A stretch of 64,000 nt of DNA from DASYTH01 sp035762905 (GTDB taxonomy: Bacteria > Actinomycetota > Actinomycetes > Mycobacteriales > Pseudonocardiaceae), in NCBI RefSeq assembly GCF_035762905.1, contig NZ_DASUCC010000157.1, positions 6,072 to 70,071 of the forward strand, in the 5' to 3' direction. The position numbers and the translations under genes were made by a program. This document shows positions 43,337 to 51,739 of the stretch, piece after piece. Numbering within the stretch: the stretch's first letter is position 1; each line of letters begins with the position of its first letter. Below the pieces are notes generated by a model that was not told the DNA's origin, searched no databases, and worked only from the letters and a program-made list of their open reading frames with translations.

Positions 43337-43422
43337 GCGAGCGAGCCATTGAGCACGGTTCCGGCGCCGAGCTTGCGAGCCGTCGGATCGGACATCGCCG
43401 AGCTTGCGAGGCGATGTCATGA
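43333..43422 (+). CDS. 29-codon intercistronic linker ORF
   Basis: A short frame beginning MSERAIEHGSGAELASRR fills exactly the space between the two permease genes. Its ATG overlaps the stop of permease 1 (ATGA at 43333-43336) and its TGA overlaps the ATG of permease 2 (ATGA at 43419-43422). It may be translated only to couple the two genes. Its first half resembles the repeat at 40475-40528. No function known. Confidence 0.5.
   Translation: MSERAIEHGSGAELASRRIGHRRACEAMS
43364..43418 (+). repeat. Direct repeat and hairpin in the permease junction
   Basis: The sequence GCCGAGCTTGCGAG occurs twice about 30 bases apart. The second copy sits in the palindrome GACATCGCC...GGCGATGTC, a 9-bp stem with a 10-base loop. 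It looks like a small REP-type element inserted between the two genes. Confidence 0.65.
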
Positions 43423-44474
43423 CCAGCACCATCGAGCGACCCGGCCTGGTCATCCGCACGCCGCGCGGCGGGTTGTCGGTGCGGCTGCGGCCGCGCTCGG
43501 TGCTCGTGGCCGCGGTGCTGCTCCTGGCGATCCTGGCCGTCGGCGTCGCCGCGTTGACCATCGGCGACTTCCCGATGCCGGCCGCCGACGTGTTCCGCAC
43601 GCTGTTCGGCGAAGGCCGGCCGGGCGACGACTTCATCGTCAACGAGCTTCGCCTGCCCCGGCTGTTGACCGGCCTGCTGGTCGGCGCGGCACTGGGGATC
43701 AGCGGGTCGCTCTTCCAGAGCCTGACCAGAAACCCGCTCGGCAGCCCGGACCTGGTCGGGCTCACGGTCGGCGCGGCGAGCGGTGCGCTGATCATGATCC
43801 TGGTCTTCGACGGCGACGCCTACCAGGTCGCGGCCGGCGCGATCATCGGCTGCCTGATCACCTCGGTGGTGATCTACCTGCTCGCCTACCGCAACGGCGT
43901 GCAGGGCTTCCGGTTGATCCTGATCGGCATCGGGATCAGCGCGATGCTCGAGGCGGTCAACTCCTACCTGATCATCCATTCGACCCTGCAGCAGGCGCGC
44001 ACGGCGCAGGTGTGGCTGATCGGCTCGCTGAACGCGCGCGGCTGGGACGCCGTCGCGCCGGTCGCCGTCGCGCTGGCCGTGCTGGTGCCGCTGGTGCTCC
44101 GCTACGCGCGCCGGTTGCCGATGATGGAACTCGGCGACGACGCCGCAACGGCCGTCGGGGTTCCGGTCGAGCGCACCCGGCTGGTGCTGATCCTGATCAG
44201 CGTCGCGCTCTGCGCGGTGGCGACCGCCGCCGCCGGTCCGGTGGTGTTCGTCGCGCTGGCCGCGCCACAACTCGCCGCCCGCCTGGTCGGTGGCGGCCGG
44301 CCGAGCCCGATCGTCGCCGGGCTGATGGGGGCGCTGCTGCTGGCGGTGAGCGATCTCGCCGCGCAGCGGGTGTTCGCTCCGGTCCAGCTGCCGGTCGGGG
44401 TGGCGACCAGCGCGATCGGCGGGGTCTACCTCGCCTGGCTGATCGGACGCGAGTGGCGGAGAGGCAGAGGCTGA
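43419..44474 (+). CDS. FecCD-family siderophore permease 2
   Basis: 351 aa from ATG 43419 (ATGA overlap with the linker frame). About ten membrane helices; motifs ELRLPRLLTGLLVGAALGIS, LFQSLTRNPLGSPDLVGLTVGA and GPVVFVALAAPQLA. Heterodimer partner of permease 1. Its stop overlaps the ATPase start as TGATG, so the import genes are translationally coupled. Confidence 0.94.
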   Translation: MTSTIERPGLVIRTPRGGLSVRLRPRSVLVAAVLLLAILAVGVAALTIGDFPMPAADVFRTLFGEGRPGDDFIVNELRLPRLLTGLLVGAALGISGSLFQSLTRNPLGSPDLVGLTVGAASGALIMILVFDGDAYQVAAGAIIGCLITSVVIYLLAYRNGVQGFRLILIGIGISAMLEAVNSYLIIHSTLQQARTAQVWLIGSLNARGWDAVAPVAVALAVLVPLVLRYARRLPMMELGDDAATAVGVPVERTRLVLILISVALCAVATAAAGPVVFVALAAPQLAARLVGGGRPSPIVAGLMGALLLAVSDLAAQRVFAPVQLPVGVATSAIGGVYLAWLIGREWRRGRG

Positions 44475-45307
44475 TGGACGAGCCGTTGCGGGCCGAGAAC
44501 GTGACGTTGAGCTACGACGCGCGGGTGGTGGCGCGCGAGCTGAACGTGCGCATCCCACCGGGCGAGTTCACGGTGGTCGTCGGCCCCAACGCGTGCGGCA
44601 AGTCCACCCTGCTCCGCGCGCTCGCCAGGATCCTGCGTCCCCGGGAGGGAGCCGTGTACCTCGACGGCGCGCTGATCTCCGCCTACTCCTCGAAGGAGGT
44701 GGCCAGGCGCCTTGGCCTGCTGCCGCAGAGCGCGATCGCGCCGAGCGGCATGACCGTCGCCGACCTGGTCTCCCGCGGCCGCTACCCGCACCAGCGGCTG
44801 CTGCGCCAGTGGTCGCACGACGACGAGGCCGCGGTCGCCGAGGCGATGGTGCTGACCGGGGTCGCGGACCTGTCCGGCCGGCTGGTCGACGAGCTCTCCG
44901 GCGGTCAACGCCAACGCGTGTGGCTGGCCCTCGTGCTCGCTCAGCAGACTCCGATCCTGCTGCTCGACGAGCCGACCACGTTCCTCGACATCGCCCACCA
45001 GGTGGAGGTGCTCGACCTCTGCGCCGACCTGCACGAGCAGCAGGGCCGCACGCTGGTCGCCGTGCTGCACGACCTCAACCACGCCTGCCGCTACGGCACC
45101 CACCTCATCGCCATGCGCGCGGGCGCGATCGTCGCCGAGGGCCATCCGGCCGACATCGTCACCCCGGAGCTGGTGAAGGACGTCTTCGGCCTGCCCTGCC
45201 GGGTCATCATCGACCCCGAGGCGGGAACCCCGCTCGTGATCCCCGCGGTCACCCGCTCGCGCACGCGGTCCGCTGCGGTCGTGAAGTCCGCTGAGAATCA
45301 GCTGTGA
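44474..45307 (+). CDS. FecE-type siderophore importer ATPase
   Basis: 277 aa. Walker A GPNACGKST (about 35-43), Q loop LPQSA, signature LSGGQRQRVWLALVLAQ, Walker B ILLLDEPTTFLD and switch His in VLHDLNHA, all intact. The RGRYPHQ segment after the Q loop is characteristic of iron-siderophore ATPases. It drives the two FecCD permeases. Last gene of the importer operon. Confidence 0.95.
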   Translation: MDEPLRAENVTLSYDARVVARELNVRIPPGEFTVVVGPNACGKSTLLRALARILRPREGAVYLDGALISAYSSKEVARRLGLLPQSAIAPSGMTVADLVSRGRYPHQRLLRQWSHDDEAAVAEAMVLTGVADLSGRLVDELSGGQRQRVWLALVLAQQTPILLLDEPTTFLDIAHQVEVLDLCADLHEQQGRTLVAVLHDLNHACRYGTHLIAMRAGAIVAEGHPADIVTPELVKDVFGLPCRVIIDPEAGTPLVIPAVTRSRTRSAAVVKSAENQL

Positions 45308-45389
45308 GTATTCGGAATCCGCCATCACCGTGAGCTGCTCGGGTGTTGGTACGAGTGTGACCAGACCACTCATACAGCACCCATCGACC

Positions 45390-45863
45390 ATGAACCTGCC
45401 GACACTTCCGGAGGGCTGGCCGATCGGGTCGTACGACACCTACAAGGAGGCTCAGCGGGCCGTCGACCATCTCGCTGACGAGGAGTTCCCCGTTCAGGGT
45501 GTCACGATCGTCGGCGTCGAGCCCATGGTCGTCGAACGAGTGGCCGGCCGGCTCACCTGGAAGCGGGTGCTTGGCGCGGGAGCGGCCTCCGGAGCATGGC
45601 TCGGCCTGTTCGTCGGCTTGCTGTTGAGCCTGTTCACGGCCGGTGCCGGCCCGCTACCGATTCTGATCGGCCTGGTCGGCGGAGTGGGATTCGGCCTCGC
45701 CTCCGCCGGGTTCAGGTACGCCGCGACCAACGGGCAGCGCGACTTCTTCTCGCACAGCCAGCTCGTCGCCCGCCGGTATGACGTGCTGTGTCAGCCGCGC
45801 ACCGCCGAACGTGGCCGGAATCTGCTTGCGGCACTGTCGATGAAGGCCCCGGCGACCGCCTGA
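45390..45863 (+). CDS. General stress protein 17M-like membrane protein
   Basis: 157 aa from ATG 45390, where family similarity begins (NLPTLPEGWPIGSYDTYKEAQ); the frame extends to ATG 45330 without homology. An N-terminal small alpha/beta domain (VDHLADEEFPVQGVTIVGVEP) precedes two glycine-rich hydrophobic helices (about 68-110) and a C-terminal FRYAATNGQRDF segment. This architecture is common in actinobacterial general-stress proteins; function unknown. No ribosome site is visible, so it may be translated leaderless. Confidence 0.75.
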   Translation: MNLPTLPEGWPIGSYDTYKEAQRAVDHLADEEFPVQGVTIVGVEPMVVERVAGRLTWKRVLGAGAASGAWLGLFVGLLLSLFTAGAGPLPILIGLVGGVGFGLASAGFRYAATNGQRDFFSHSQLVARRYDVLCQPRTAERGRNLLAALSMKAPATA

Positions 45864-45867
45864 ACCC

Positions 45868-46257
45868 CTATGGCGTGGGCCGCCGAGCGTGACCGCCGCG
45901 ATGTTCGGTGCGCGTCTTGGCGTCGTCGATCTGACGGATCAGGTCGTCGCGGACCTCGCCGACGGCTACCGACACGTCCCCGGCCGACGACGTGGACACC
46001 AGATGCAGCCGGGGATTCCGGCTGATCCAGCACTCCAGCGTGATCCGTTGACCGGCACCGTGACGTTCCTTGATGCTGATCTCCAACTCGACCTGGGTGT
46101 CCGGGAAGGACCGCAGTCTCGACCCCAGTGCCGCCAGACGGTGGACGACCCAGTCACGTTCGGACGATTGGAATCCGGTGGCGAGGTTGAGTCGCTGGGC
46201 GATCACGGTCGGGTCCTGCGCAGGGCCGTCGGGTGCGGCGCTTGGTGGGTTGGTCAC
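45868..46257 (-). CDS. HPF/RaiA-family ribosome-associated protein
   Basis: 129 aa from GTG 46257, overlapping the upstream stop (GTGA) with GAGCGGAG before it. It contains a beta-alpha-beta core like hibernation factors (VELEISIKERHGAGQRITLECWI, then a strand with LHLVSTSSAGD and helix VRDDLIRQIDDAKTR). It lacks the C-terminal dimerization domain of long HPF. Such proteins bind the 30S decoding region and silence ribosomes in stress. Last gene of a four-gene operon of small proteins. Confidence 0.75.
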   Translation of the reverse strand: MTNPPSAAPDGPAQDPTVIAQRLNLATGFQSSERDWVVHRLAALGSRLRSFPDTQVELEISIKERHGAGQRITLECWISRNPRLHLVSTSSAGDVSVAVGEVRDDLIRQIDDAKTRTEHRGGHARRPTP

Positions 46258-46823
46258 GTGCGGCTCCGCTCGACCAGCTCTGGCTGCCTGGTCATTCTCC
46301 CTTGCCCCGGTTCCGATTCCACGACCTCGGGCCGGGCCAGGGTGCGTCTGTCGAGCCGGATACCGTTGCTCACCAGGATTTCCTCGACGCTGGCCACGGT
46401 GTCCGGTCCGGCCGCCGACCTCAGCACGGCCCGCGCGAGGCCGCCGGGCGTGTCCGGCGGCACCACCAGCAGCATCATCTGGCGCCGGTTCGACCCGGTC
46501 ACCACGACCGTGTTCGCATCGAGCATGGGAAACCCGACCACCGTGACCGACCAGCCCTCCACGGTCAGCTCGCGCCTGGTCTTGTCCCAGTCGTCGACGT
46601 GATAGGACACCCGGCGGACCGGGCCCACCCATGAGCTCATCGCCAGCACGAGCCCGGGGAATTCCCTGGCTGGATCGTGGGATCGCGGCCACCAGGCTCC
46701 GTCCACATGGCCGCGGGTGGCCGTGTGCGGCTTCATCCGTAACCGCACCCCGCCGCGCACCGGCGCCGGTGCGCCGGCGCCGGTGTCCGGGTTCGAGGTC
46801 GGCCACGCCTCGTGCCCGGTCAA
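46254..46823 (-). CDS. DUF5994-like protein
   Basis: Up to 189 aa. TTG 46823 overlaps the upstream stop as TTGA; a downstream GTG is possible. The conserved part starts at VRLRMKPHTATRGHVDGAWW and continues with PVRRVSYHVDDWDKTRRELTVEGW and a QMMLLVVPPDT strand, which I associate with DUF5994, common in actinomycetes and without known function. It lies between the small upstream protein and the HPF/RaiA-like gene, suggesting a joint stress role. Confidence 0.7.
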   Translation of the reverse strand: MTGHEAWPTSNPDTGAGAPAPVRGGVRLRMKPHTATRGHVDGAWWPRSHDPAREFPGLVLAMSSWVGPVRRVSYHVDDWDKTRRELTVEGWSVTVVGFPMLDANTVVVTGSNRRQMMLLVVPPDTPGGLARAVLRSAAGPDTVASVEEILVSNGIRLDRRTLARPEVVESEPGQGRMTRQPELVERSRT

Positions 46824-46978
46824 CGCGACTTCTCGGGGATGTGGTCCAAGGCGTGCAGCACGTGCACCGCAAGGTCGAACGAGAGCTTGTCGTCGAGTGC
46901 GGAGTTGTCCTGCAGCGCTTTCTGGACCATCTTGACCCTCAGGTCGTACAGGGAGACGTAGGTGCCGTTGTGCGTCAT
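46820..46978 (-). CDS. Small conserved protein, DUF6307-like
   Basis: 52 aa from ATG 46978 with GAGGA upstream. Contains YVSLYDLRVKMVQKALQ and ends VHVLHALDHIPEK, which I recall from a small actinobacterial family (DUF6307); the assignment is from memory. Mostly helical, no signal peptide. Starts 14 bases after the RGCVC gene and overlaps the DUF5994-like gene. Confidence 0.65.
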   Translation of the reverse strand: MTHNGTYVSLYDLRVKMVQKALQDNSALDDKLSFDLAVHVLHALDHIPEKSR

Positions 46979-46992
46979 CGTGTCCTCATTCC

Positions 46993-47196
46993 TTATTCCT
47001 TGTGGATTTCCGTGGCGTCGGGGTAGGCCGTGCAGACGCAACCCCGGTTGAACTTCCCGGCGACCGTCGCGGTGCAGTAACGGGTCGCGATCCGATCGTG
47101 GAACGTCCAGGGATGGGGACATACCGCACACTCTGCGGCAACCTCACCGCTGGCGGCGTGGCCGGAGACGTCCGGGGTCACATCGGTTACCGGCAT
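46993..47196 (-). CDS. RGCVC family small cysteine protein
   Basis: 67 aa from ATG 47196, preceded by the best ribosome site in the window (AAAGGAGGT, 6 bases). It has a CAVC pair, HPWTFHDRIATRYCTAT and the name-giving RGCVC near the C-terminus, five cysteines in all, possibly a metal or redox site. First gene of the operon RGCVC, DUF6307-like, DUF5994-like, HPF/RaiA-like. Confidence 0.75.
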   Translation of the reverse strand: MPVTDVTPDVSGHAASGEVAAECAVCPHPWTFHDRIATRYCTATVAGKFNRGCVCTAYPDATEIHKE

Positions 47197-47785
47197 GGCG
47201 GTCGACCTCCTTTCTGTCCTTTGTGTACTCAAAGCGTGCTGGCCGGCGCGACGGCGGTGCGGGACCATGGCAGCTCGACGGCCGCTGTGGCTGGGTGCGG
47301 AGCGATCGGAGCGGTGCGCTGGTGTCGACGGACTGGCATGAGGCCGTTCCTGGATAGCCGGCGTGGCTGGCACCTCGAAACGGGAATGTCATCGTGTCCG
47401 GATACCTCACAGTCTACTCGCCATCCACGCGGTCAGCGCCCCGATGAAGTCATCAATCTCGACAGGTGACGGCAGCGGCCGGGTTTTCCTCCGAGGCGCA
47501 AGGCAGTTGGACGAACCGTGTAGAGTTCCGTATATCGAGCAGGCAGGGTCGCCCGGCCGTCTCAGGTCGGACCCGCCGGCAGCTTGCGTCTGGGCTGTTC
47601 GTCGACCGGTCTCACGAATCTCGCTCGTGAGCTCCGCCTGCCAGCGGGCGCCGGCTGTTTCCTTGTCATATCAACACGTTTCGACCGCACCGCACGGGAG
47701 ATTCGCCATTACCCTTTCCCCTCCGCGCTCGCCTGCCGTCACCACCCCAAGTGCTCTCGCCGACGTCTACGGTCCCGGCGTCGCC
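47197..47785. other. Divergent upstream region of RGCVC operon and ATP-grasp gene
   Basis: The left part should hold the minus-strand promoter of the RGCVC operon, although I cannot define -10/-35 boxes. The right part may include 26 N-terminal codons of the ATP-grasp protein if an ATT at 47708, seven bases after GGGAG, is used. Otherwise no gene is seen. Confidence 0.4.
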
Positions 47786-48910
47786 ATGTGCGCGCGGCCG
47801 GCGCTGGCGCCCACCGAGCCACCGGGCAGGCACCGCCACACCCGCGACGTGCTGTCCGCAAGGCCCATCGCGGTCGCCGCCGGTACACCGGTCATCTGCA
47901 GCGCGGGTGGCACCGACCCGACCCTGCTGGCGGTGCTGCGCAACGGCGGTTTGCCGGTCAGCACCGACCTGCGCGAGTTCCGCGACGAGGCGGAGTTCGC
48001 CGCGCGCGTGCGGGAGGCGATCGGTGACGGTCTGCTGATCTCGATGGAATACCCGCAGCCGACCACGCTGTGCCCGGACGACCACGCCGTCAAGAGTGCG
48101 CGGCTCGTGGGCCACCTGAACAACAAGGCCAGCATCAGCACCCTCGTCGATCCGCGCTTCCAAGCGCGCCGCAGGGTCGTACCGCGCAGGCAACTCGCCG
48201 AAGCGGCACCGGCGGACACGTCCTGGGTACTCAAGGCCGCGACCGACGAGTCACACGGCGGCAGCCTCGACGTGTATCTGCACCGAGCGGGCGACCACAT
48301 CACGCTGCCGGCCTTCACCGATGTGCTCGGCGAGTTCGTGGTCGAGGAATACCTGCGGATCCGGCGCAACTGGGGCATCCAGCTCTCCATCGGAGTCGAT
48401 GCCCGAGCGCGACTTCTCGCCATCACCGAACAACGCGTCGACGCCACCGGAATCTACGTCGGCGGAATCTTCGGGCTGGTCACCCCGCCGCCAACCGAGT
48501 TGCTCGCCGAGTGCGTCGCGATCGCCCAGCGCGCTGCCGACCTCGGTTACCGGGGCCTGTGCAGCCTTGACTGCGCCCAAAGCTGGGACGGCCAACTGGT
48601 CATGCTCGACCTGAACTTCCGGATCACCAGCGGAACCATCCCCTTGCTGGCACTGCAGTCGGTGCGACCCGACACCCTCGACCAGCCCGCCGAATCGACG
48701 AAACTGACCGTGCCCGCGCCGATCGCCGAACTGCTCGCCGAACTGCGGCCGGCACTGTCGGCCGAAGGCCTGCTCGCCATCGCCGGCCACGACACCGTCC
48801 GCACCGACAACCCCGTCCGGCAGAGCACTCTTCAACTGCTGGTGTTCGGCGACGACCCCGACGAGGTAGCCATCCGCCGCGGCGCACTGGAAGCCCAGTT
48901 CGGCCACTGA
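47786..48910 (+). CDS. ATP-grasp-like ligase, unknown substrate
   Basis: 374 aa from ATG 47786. The frame and sensible coding sequence continue upstream, and ATT 47708 with GGGAG is a possible rare start. A pre-ATP-grasp segment holds VICSAGGTDPTLLAVLRNGG, followed by LNNKASISTLVDPRFQARR and lysine-containing WVLKAATDESHGGSLDVYL, then EFVVEEYLRIRRNWGIQLS and a metal-site-like LDLNFRITSGTIPLL. This is the order of an ATP-grasp fold (ATP-binding Lys, EEY hinge, Asp/Asn metal ligands). Such enzymes join a carboxylate to an amine or thiol. No carrier or peptide substrate is recognisable beside it. Confidence 0.6.
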   Translation: MCARPALAPTEPPGRHRHTRDVLSARPIAVAAGTPVICSAGGTDPTLLAVLRNGGLPVSTDLREFRDEAEFAARVREAIGDGLLISMEYPQPTTLCPDDHAVKSARLVGHLNNKASISTLVDPRFQARRRVVPRRQLAEAAPADTSWVLKAATDESHGGSLDVYLHRAGDHITLPAFTDVLGEFVVEEYLRIRRNWGIQLSIGVDARARLLAITEQRVDATGIYVGGIFGLVTPPPTELLAECVAIAQRAADLGYRGLCSLDCAQSWDGQLVMLDLNFRITSGTIPLLALQSVRPDTLDQPAESTKLTVPAPIAELLAELRPALSAEGLLAIAGHDTVRTDNPVRQSTLQLLVFGDDPDEVAIRRGALEAQFGH

Positions 48911-49051
48911 CCGGACGGAAGCATCGCCGACGCCGCCGGTCGACGAGCGCGTCCGCCGAACCCCCCGTTGTCGGGGCGCTCGGCGAACGCCGGGCCGGGC
49001 CGGTATGTCCTCCGGCAACGCTCAATCGCGGAGCACGCCCGGTCGTGTTGG

Positions 49052-50038
49052 TTAGTTGGATGCCGTCGGCGGCAGGCCACGGCGCAGGGCGGTGGTGAGG
49101 AACTGGATCGCCTGTGCGGTGGCGTCCTTGGCGGCGTTGCTGTCGGCCATGGCGTCGACCATCACGAAGTCGTGGATGGCGCCTGGGTAACGCTGCGCGG
49201 TGACGGCCACGCCCGCGGTACGCAGCTTGTCGGCATAGGCCTCGCCTTCGTCGCGCAGGACGTCGGCCTCGGCGGTGATGACCAGCGCCGGGGGTAGTCC
49301 GGTGAGCTGTTCGTTGGTCGCGCGCAGCGGGGAGGCGGTGATCTCGGCGCGCTGGGACTCGGTGCTGTACTGCTCCCAGAACCAGATCATCGCGTCGCGG
49401 CGCAGGTGGAAGCCCTCGGCGAACTGGTGGTAGGAGCCGGTGTCGAACGACGCGTCGGTGACCGGGTAGAAGAGCACCTGCGCGGCGAAGGTCGGGCCGG
49501 AGCGCTGCTTGACGAGCAGGGTGAGCGCAGCGGCGATGTTGCCGCCGACCGAGTCGCCGGCCACGGCCAGGTGCGCCGCGTCCAGACCGTGCTCCGCGCC
49601 GCTGTCAACTATCCACTTGGCGACGGTGTAGCACTCCTCGATGGCCGAGGGGTAGCGGGCCTCCGGGGAGCGCCGGTAGTCGGGGAACACCACCGCGGCA
49701 CCCACACCGACGGCCAACTCGCGGATCAGCCTGTCGTGGGTGGTGGTGTCGCCGAACACCCAGCCGGCACCGTGGACGAACAGCACGACCGGAAGCGGGC
49801 CACTGGTGCCGACCGGCTTGACGATGCGGACCGCGACGTCGCCGTTGGGTCCACCGGGGACGGTCAGGTCGGCGATCTCCGCCTCAGGCTTGCTGATCGT
49901 GCCCGACTGCACTTGGTGCAGGGCCGCGCGGCCCTGCTCGGCGCCGAGCTCGAACAGGTATGGCCGGGAGTTGTTGGCATCGGCGAAGGCCTGGGCGGCG
50001 GGCTCGAGAACGACGGTTCTGCTGAATTGCGATGACAC
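49052..50038 (-). CDS. Alpha/beta hydrolase, hormone-sensitive-lipase family
   Basis: 328 aa from GTG 50038 with AAAGGA upstream. HSL-family motifs: oxyanion HGAGWVFGD (usually HGGG), nucleophile GDSVGG, acid in EADVLRDEG and base in GAIHDF. No signal peptide, so an intracellular carboxylesterase acting on short acyl esters. Divergent from the GCS2-type ligase gene across about 560 bases. Confidence 0.88.
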   Translation of the reverse strand: MSSQFSRTVVLEPAAQAFADANNSRPYLFELGAEQGRAALHQVQSGTISKPEAEIADLTVPGGPNGDVAVRIVKPVGTSGPLPVVLFVHGAGWVFGDTTTHDRLIRELAVGVGAAVVFPDYRRSPEARYPSAIEECYTVAKWIVDSGAEHGLDAAHLAVAGDSVGGNIAAALTLLVKQRSGPTFAAQVLFYPVTDASFDTGSYHQFAEGFHLRRDAMIWFWEQYSTESQRAEITASPLRATNEQLTGLPPALVITAEADVLRDEGEAYADKLRTAGVAVTAQRYPGAIHDFVMVDAMADSNAAKDATAQAIQFLTTALRRGLPPTASN

Positions 50039-50599
50039 GGTGGTTCCTTTCGTTGCGGCCGTTCGAAGGCCGGGTGGCGATGGTTCTCGGTGAACCGATC
50101 GCGGTGCCGGATCACGGCGGCGTCGAGCGCCCTTCGGCGACCATGGGGGTATCTCGGCCGGCAAGGGGTGACGGCTGCGCCGTGGGGATCGGCGGTGGTG
50201 ACGGGGTTTGCGAGGAGTCGCAGCAGCGATGAGACGCGGCGGGTGAACGGCGGTTTCTCACCGATCCGAGCGAAGGCGCCGGCTGGTGATCACGACCCCA
50301 GCCACGTCCAACCTGGCGGTGAGGGGCTAGCTGCGCCGGTAGACCAGACCGCCGTCGGCGGTAATGGGGTGAACGTACGGGCTCGGCACCATGCCGGTGC
50401 TCCTGTCCGTGGCCGCCCTGCGGCCGGTGGATTCGCCGAGAACGGCGCCGACTTGATTGCCAGCACACGAAATACTCTCGGTACGACCGACACTACACCC
50501 CGGGTCTTCCACCCGTGTCACCGGTCGGTGCGTCCTCATGCGACGGTCTGCTGCCTGCCACGGGGTGTGGGCGCGGGCGGACGGGGTATCTCCTCCGCC
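50039..50599. other. Divergent intergenic region with one SigB-like promoter
   Basis: No gene found. The right end carries the promoter-like GTGT-N15-GGGTAT at 50565-50589. The left end carries only the ribosome site of the hydrolase. The middle shows no repeat or RNA signal I recognise. Confidence 0.4.
50565..50589 (+). promoter_or_regulatory. SigB/SigF-like stress promoter before GCS2-type ligase
   Basis: GTGT (50565-50568), 15 bases, GGGTAT (50584-50589) fits the actinobacterial stress sigma pattern GNNT-N14-16-GGGTAY. The -10 ends only 10 bases before ATG 50600, so the transcript would be leaderless or nearly so. Confidence 0.6.
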
Positions 50600-51739
50600 A
50601 TGGTGGTGGAGGAGATCGGGGCCGGCCGGACCGTGGGCGTGGAGGAGGAGTTTCTGCTCGTCGATCCGGTTTCCGGTCAACCGGTCGATGGGGCGGACGA
50701 GGTGTTGGTGCGGGCGGCGGGTCTGCCAGGACCGGCGCCGGACGCGGCGGTGCATGCCGAGTTGCTTGGCACCCAGGTCGAGGCGGCGACCGGTGTCTGC
50801 GTGGACCTGGCCGAGCTGGAGCGGCAGGTGGAGCAGGGGCGTCGTCGCCTGGCCGCGGCGGCTGAGGCGGGCGGGTTGTGGCTGGTCGCCAGCGGCACCC
50901 CGGTGCTGGCCGGCGCACCGGTGCCACCCAGTCCCGGCGAGCGGTTCGGGTGGATCGCCACCAGGTATGCCGGGGTGGTCGCCGACTACCACTCGTGCGG
51001 GTGTCACGTGCACGTCGGCGTGCCGGATCGGGACACCGCCGTCGGGGTGCTCAACCACCTCGCGCCGTGGCTGCCCACGTTGCTGGCGCTGTCGGCGAAC
51101 TCGCCGTTCGACCGCGGAGCCGACACCGGATACGCGAGTTGGCGGATGGTGACCCAGTCGCGGTTTCCCGGGTCGGGTCTGGCGCCGTGGTTCGGCTCCG
51201 CGGCCGCCTACGACGACCAGGTCGATGCGCTGGTGGACTGCGGGGTGCTGGCCGACCGGCACCAGTCGTTCTGGCTGGCCCGGCTCTCGCCGCGGCTGCC
51301 GACGGTGGAGCTGCGGGTGGCCGACACCGCCGCCACCGTGGCCGGCGCGGTGTTGCAGGCCGCACTGTCCCGGGCCCTGGTGCGCACCGCGCTCGCCGAG
51401 CTCGCCGCCGGCCGGGAGGCGGCCCCAGTCGACGGGCAGCTGGCCGCGGCGGCGGTGTGGTCGGCGGCCCGGTACGGCCTGCGCGGCCCGGCCGTACACC
51501 TGCCGACCGGGCGTCCGGTCGCGGCCGCCCGGCTGCTGGCCGAGCTTGTCGACCTGGTGTCCCCCGCGCTTGCCGAGGCCGGCGATCTCGCCGTGGTCCG
51601 CGCGGAACTCGCGGTCGTGTCCGCCGAGGGCACCGGCGCCGACCACCAACGCCGCGCCGCGGCCGGCGGACCGCTGGCCGTAGTGCGCCTGCTCGCCGAA
51701 CGCACCCTACGGAACCCGGCTCCGATCGGAGAATCATGA
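50600..51739 (+). CDS. GCS2-type carboxylate-amine ligase (YbdK family)
   Basis: 379 aa from ATG 50600. Family marks: TVGVEEEFLLVDP at the start, LLGTQVEAATGVC, the metal/ATP-site SCGCHVHVGVPD, LLALSANSPF and RFPGSG. GCS2 enzymes ligate a gamma- or alpha-carboxylate to an amine, classically glutamate to cysteine; YbdK-type proteins have weak glutamate-cysteine ligase activity and unknown true roles. The stop overlaps the next ATG (ATGA), tying it to the heme-oxygenase-like oxidase. Confidence 0.9.
   Translation: MVVEEIGAGRTVGVEEEFLLVDPVSGQPVDGADEVLVRAAGLPGPAPDAAVHAELLGTQVEAATGVCVDLAELERQVEQGRRRLAAAAEAGGLWLVASGTPVLAGAPVPPSPGERFGWIATRYAGVVADYHSCGCHVHVGVPDRDTAVGVLNHLAPWLPTLLALSANSPFDRGADTGYASWRMVTQSRFPGSGLAPWFGSAAAYDDQVDALVDCGVLADRHQSFWLARLSPRLPTVELRVADTAATVAGAVLQAALSRALVRTALAELAAGREAAPVDGQLAAAAVWSAARYGLRGPAVHLPTGRPVAAARLLAELVDLVSPALAEAGDLAVVRAELAVVSAEGTGADHQRRAAAGGPLAVVRLLAERTLRNPAPIGES

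Noticed and set aside
45868..46872. One 334-residue minus-strand protein
   Set aside because: The frame only gives recognisable sequence from GTG 46257; the upstream part overlaps the DUF5994-like gene in another frame.
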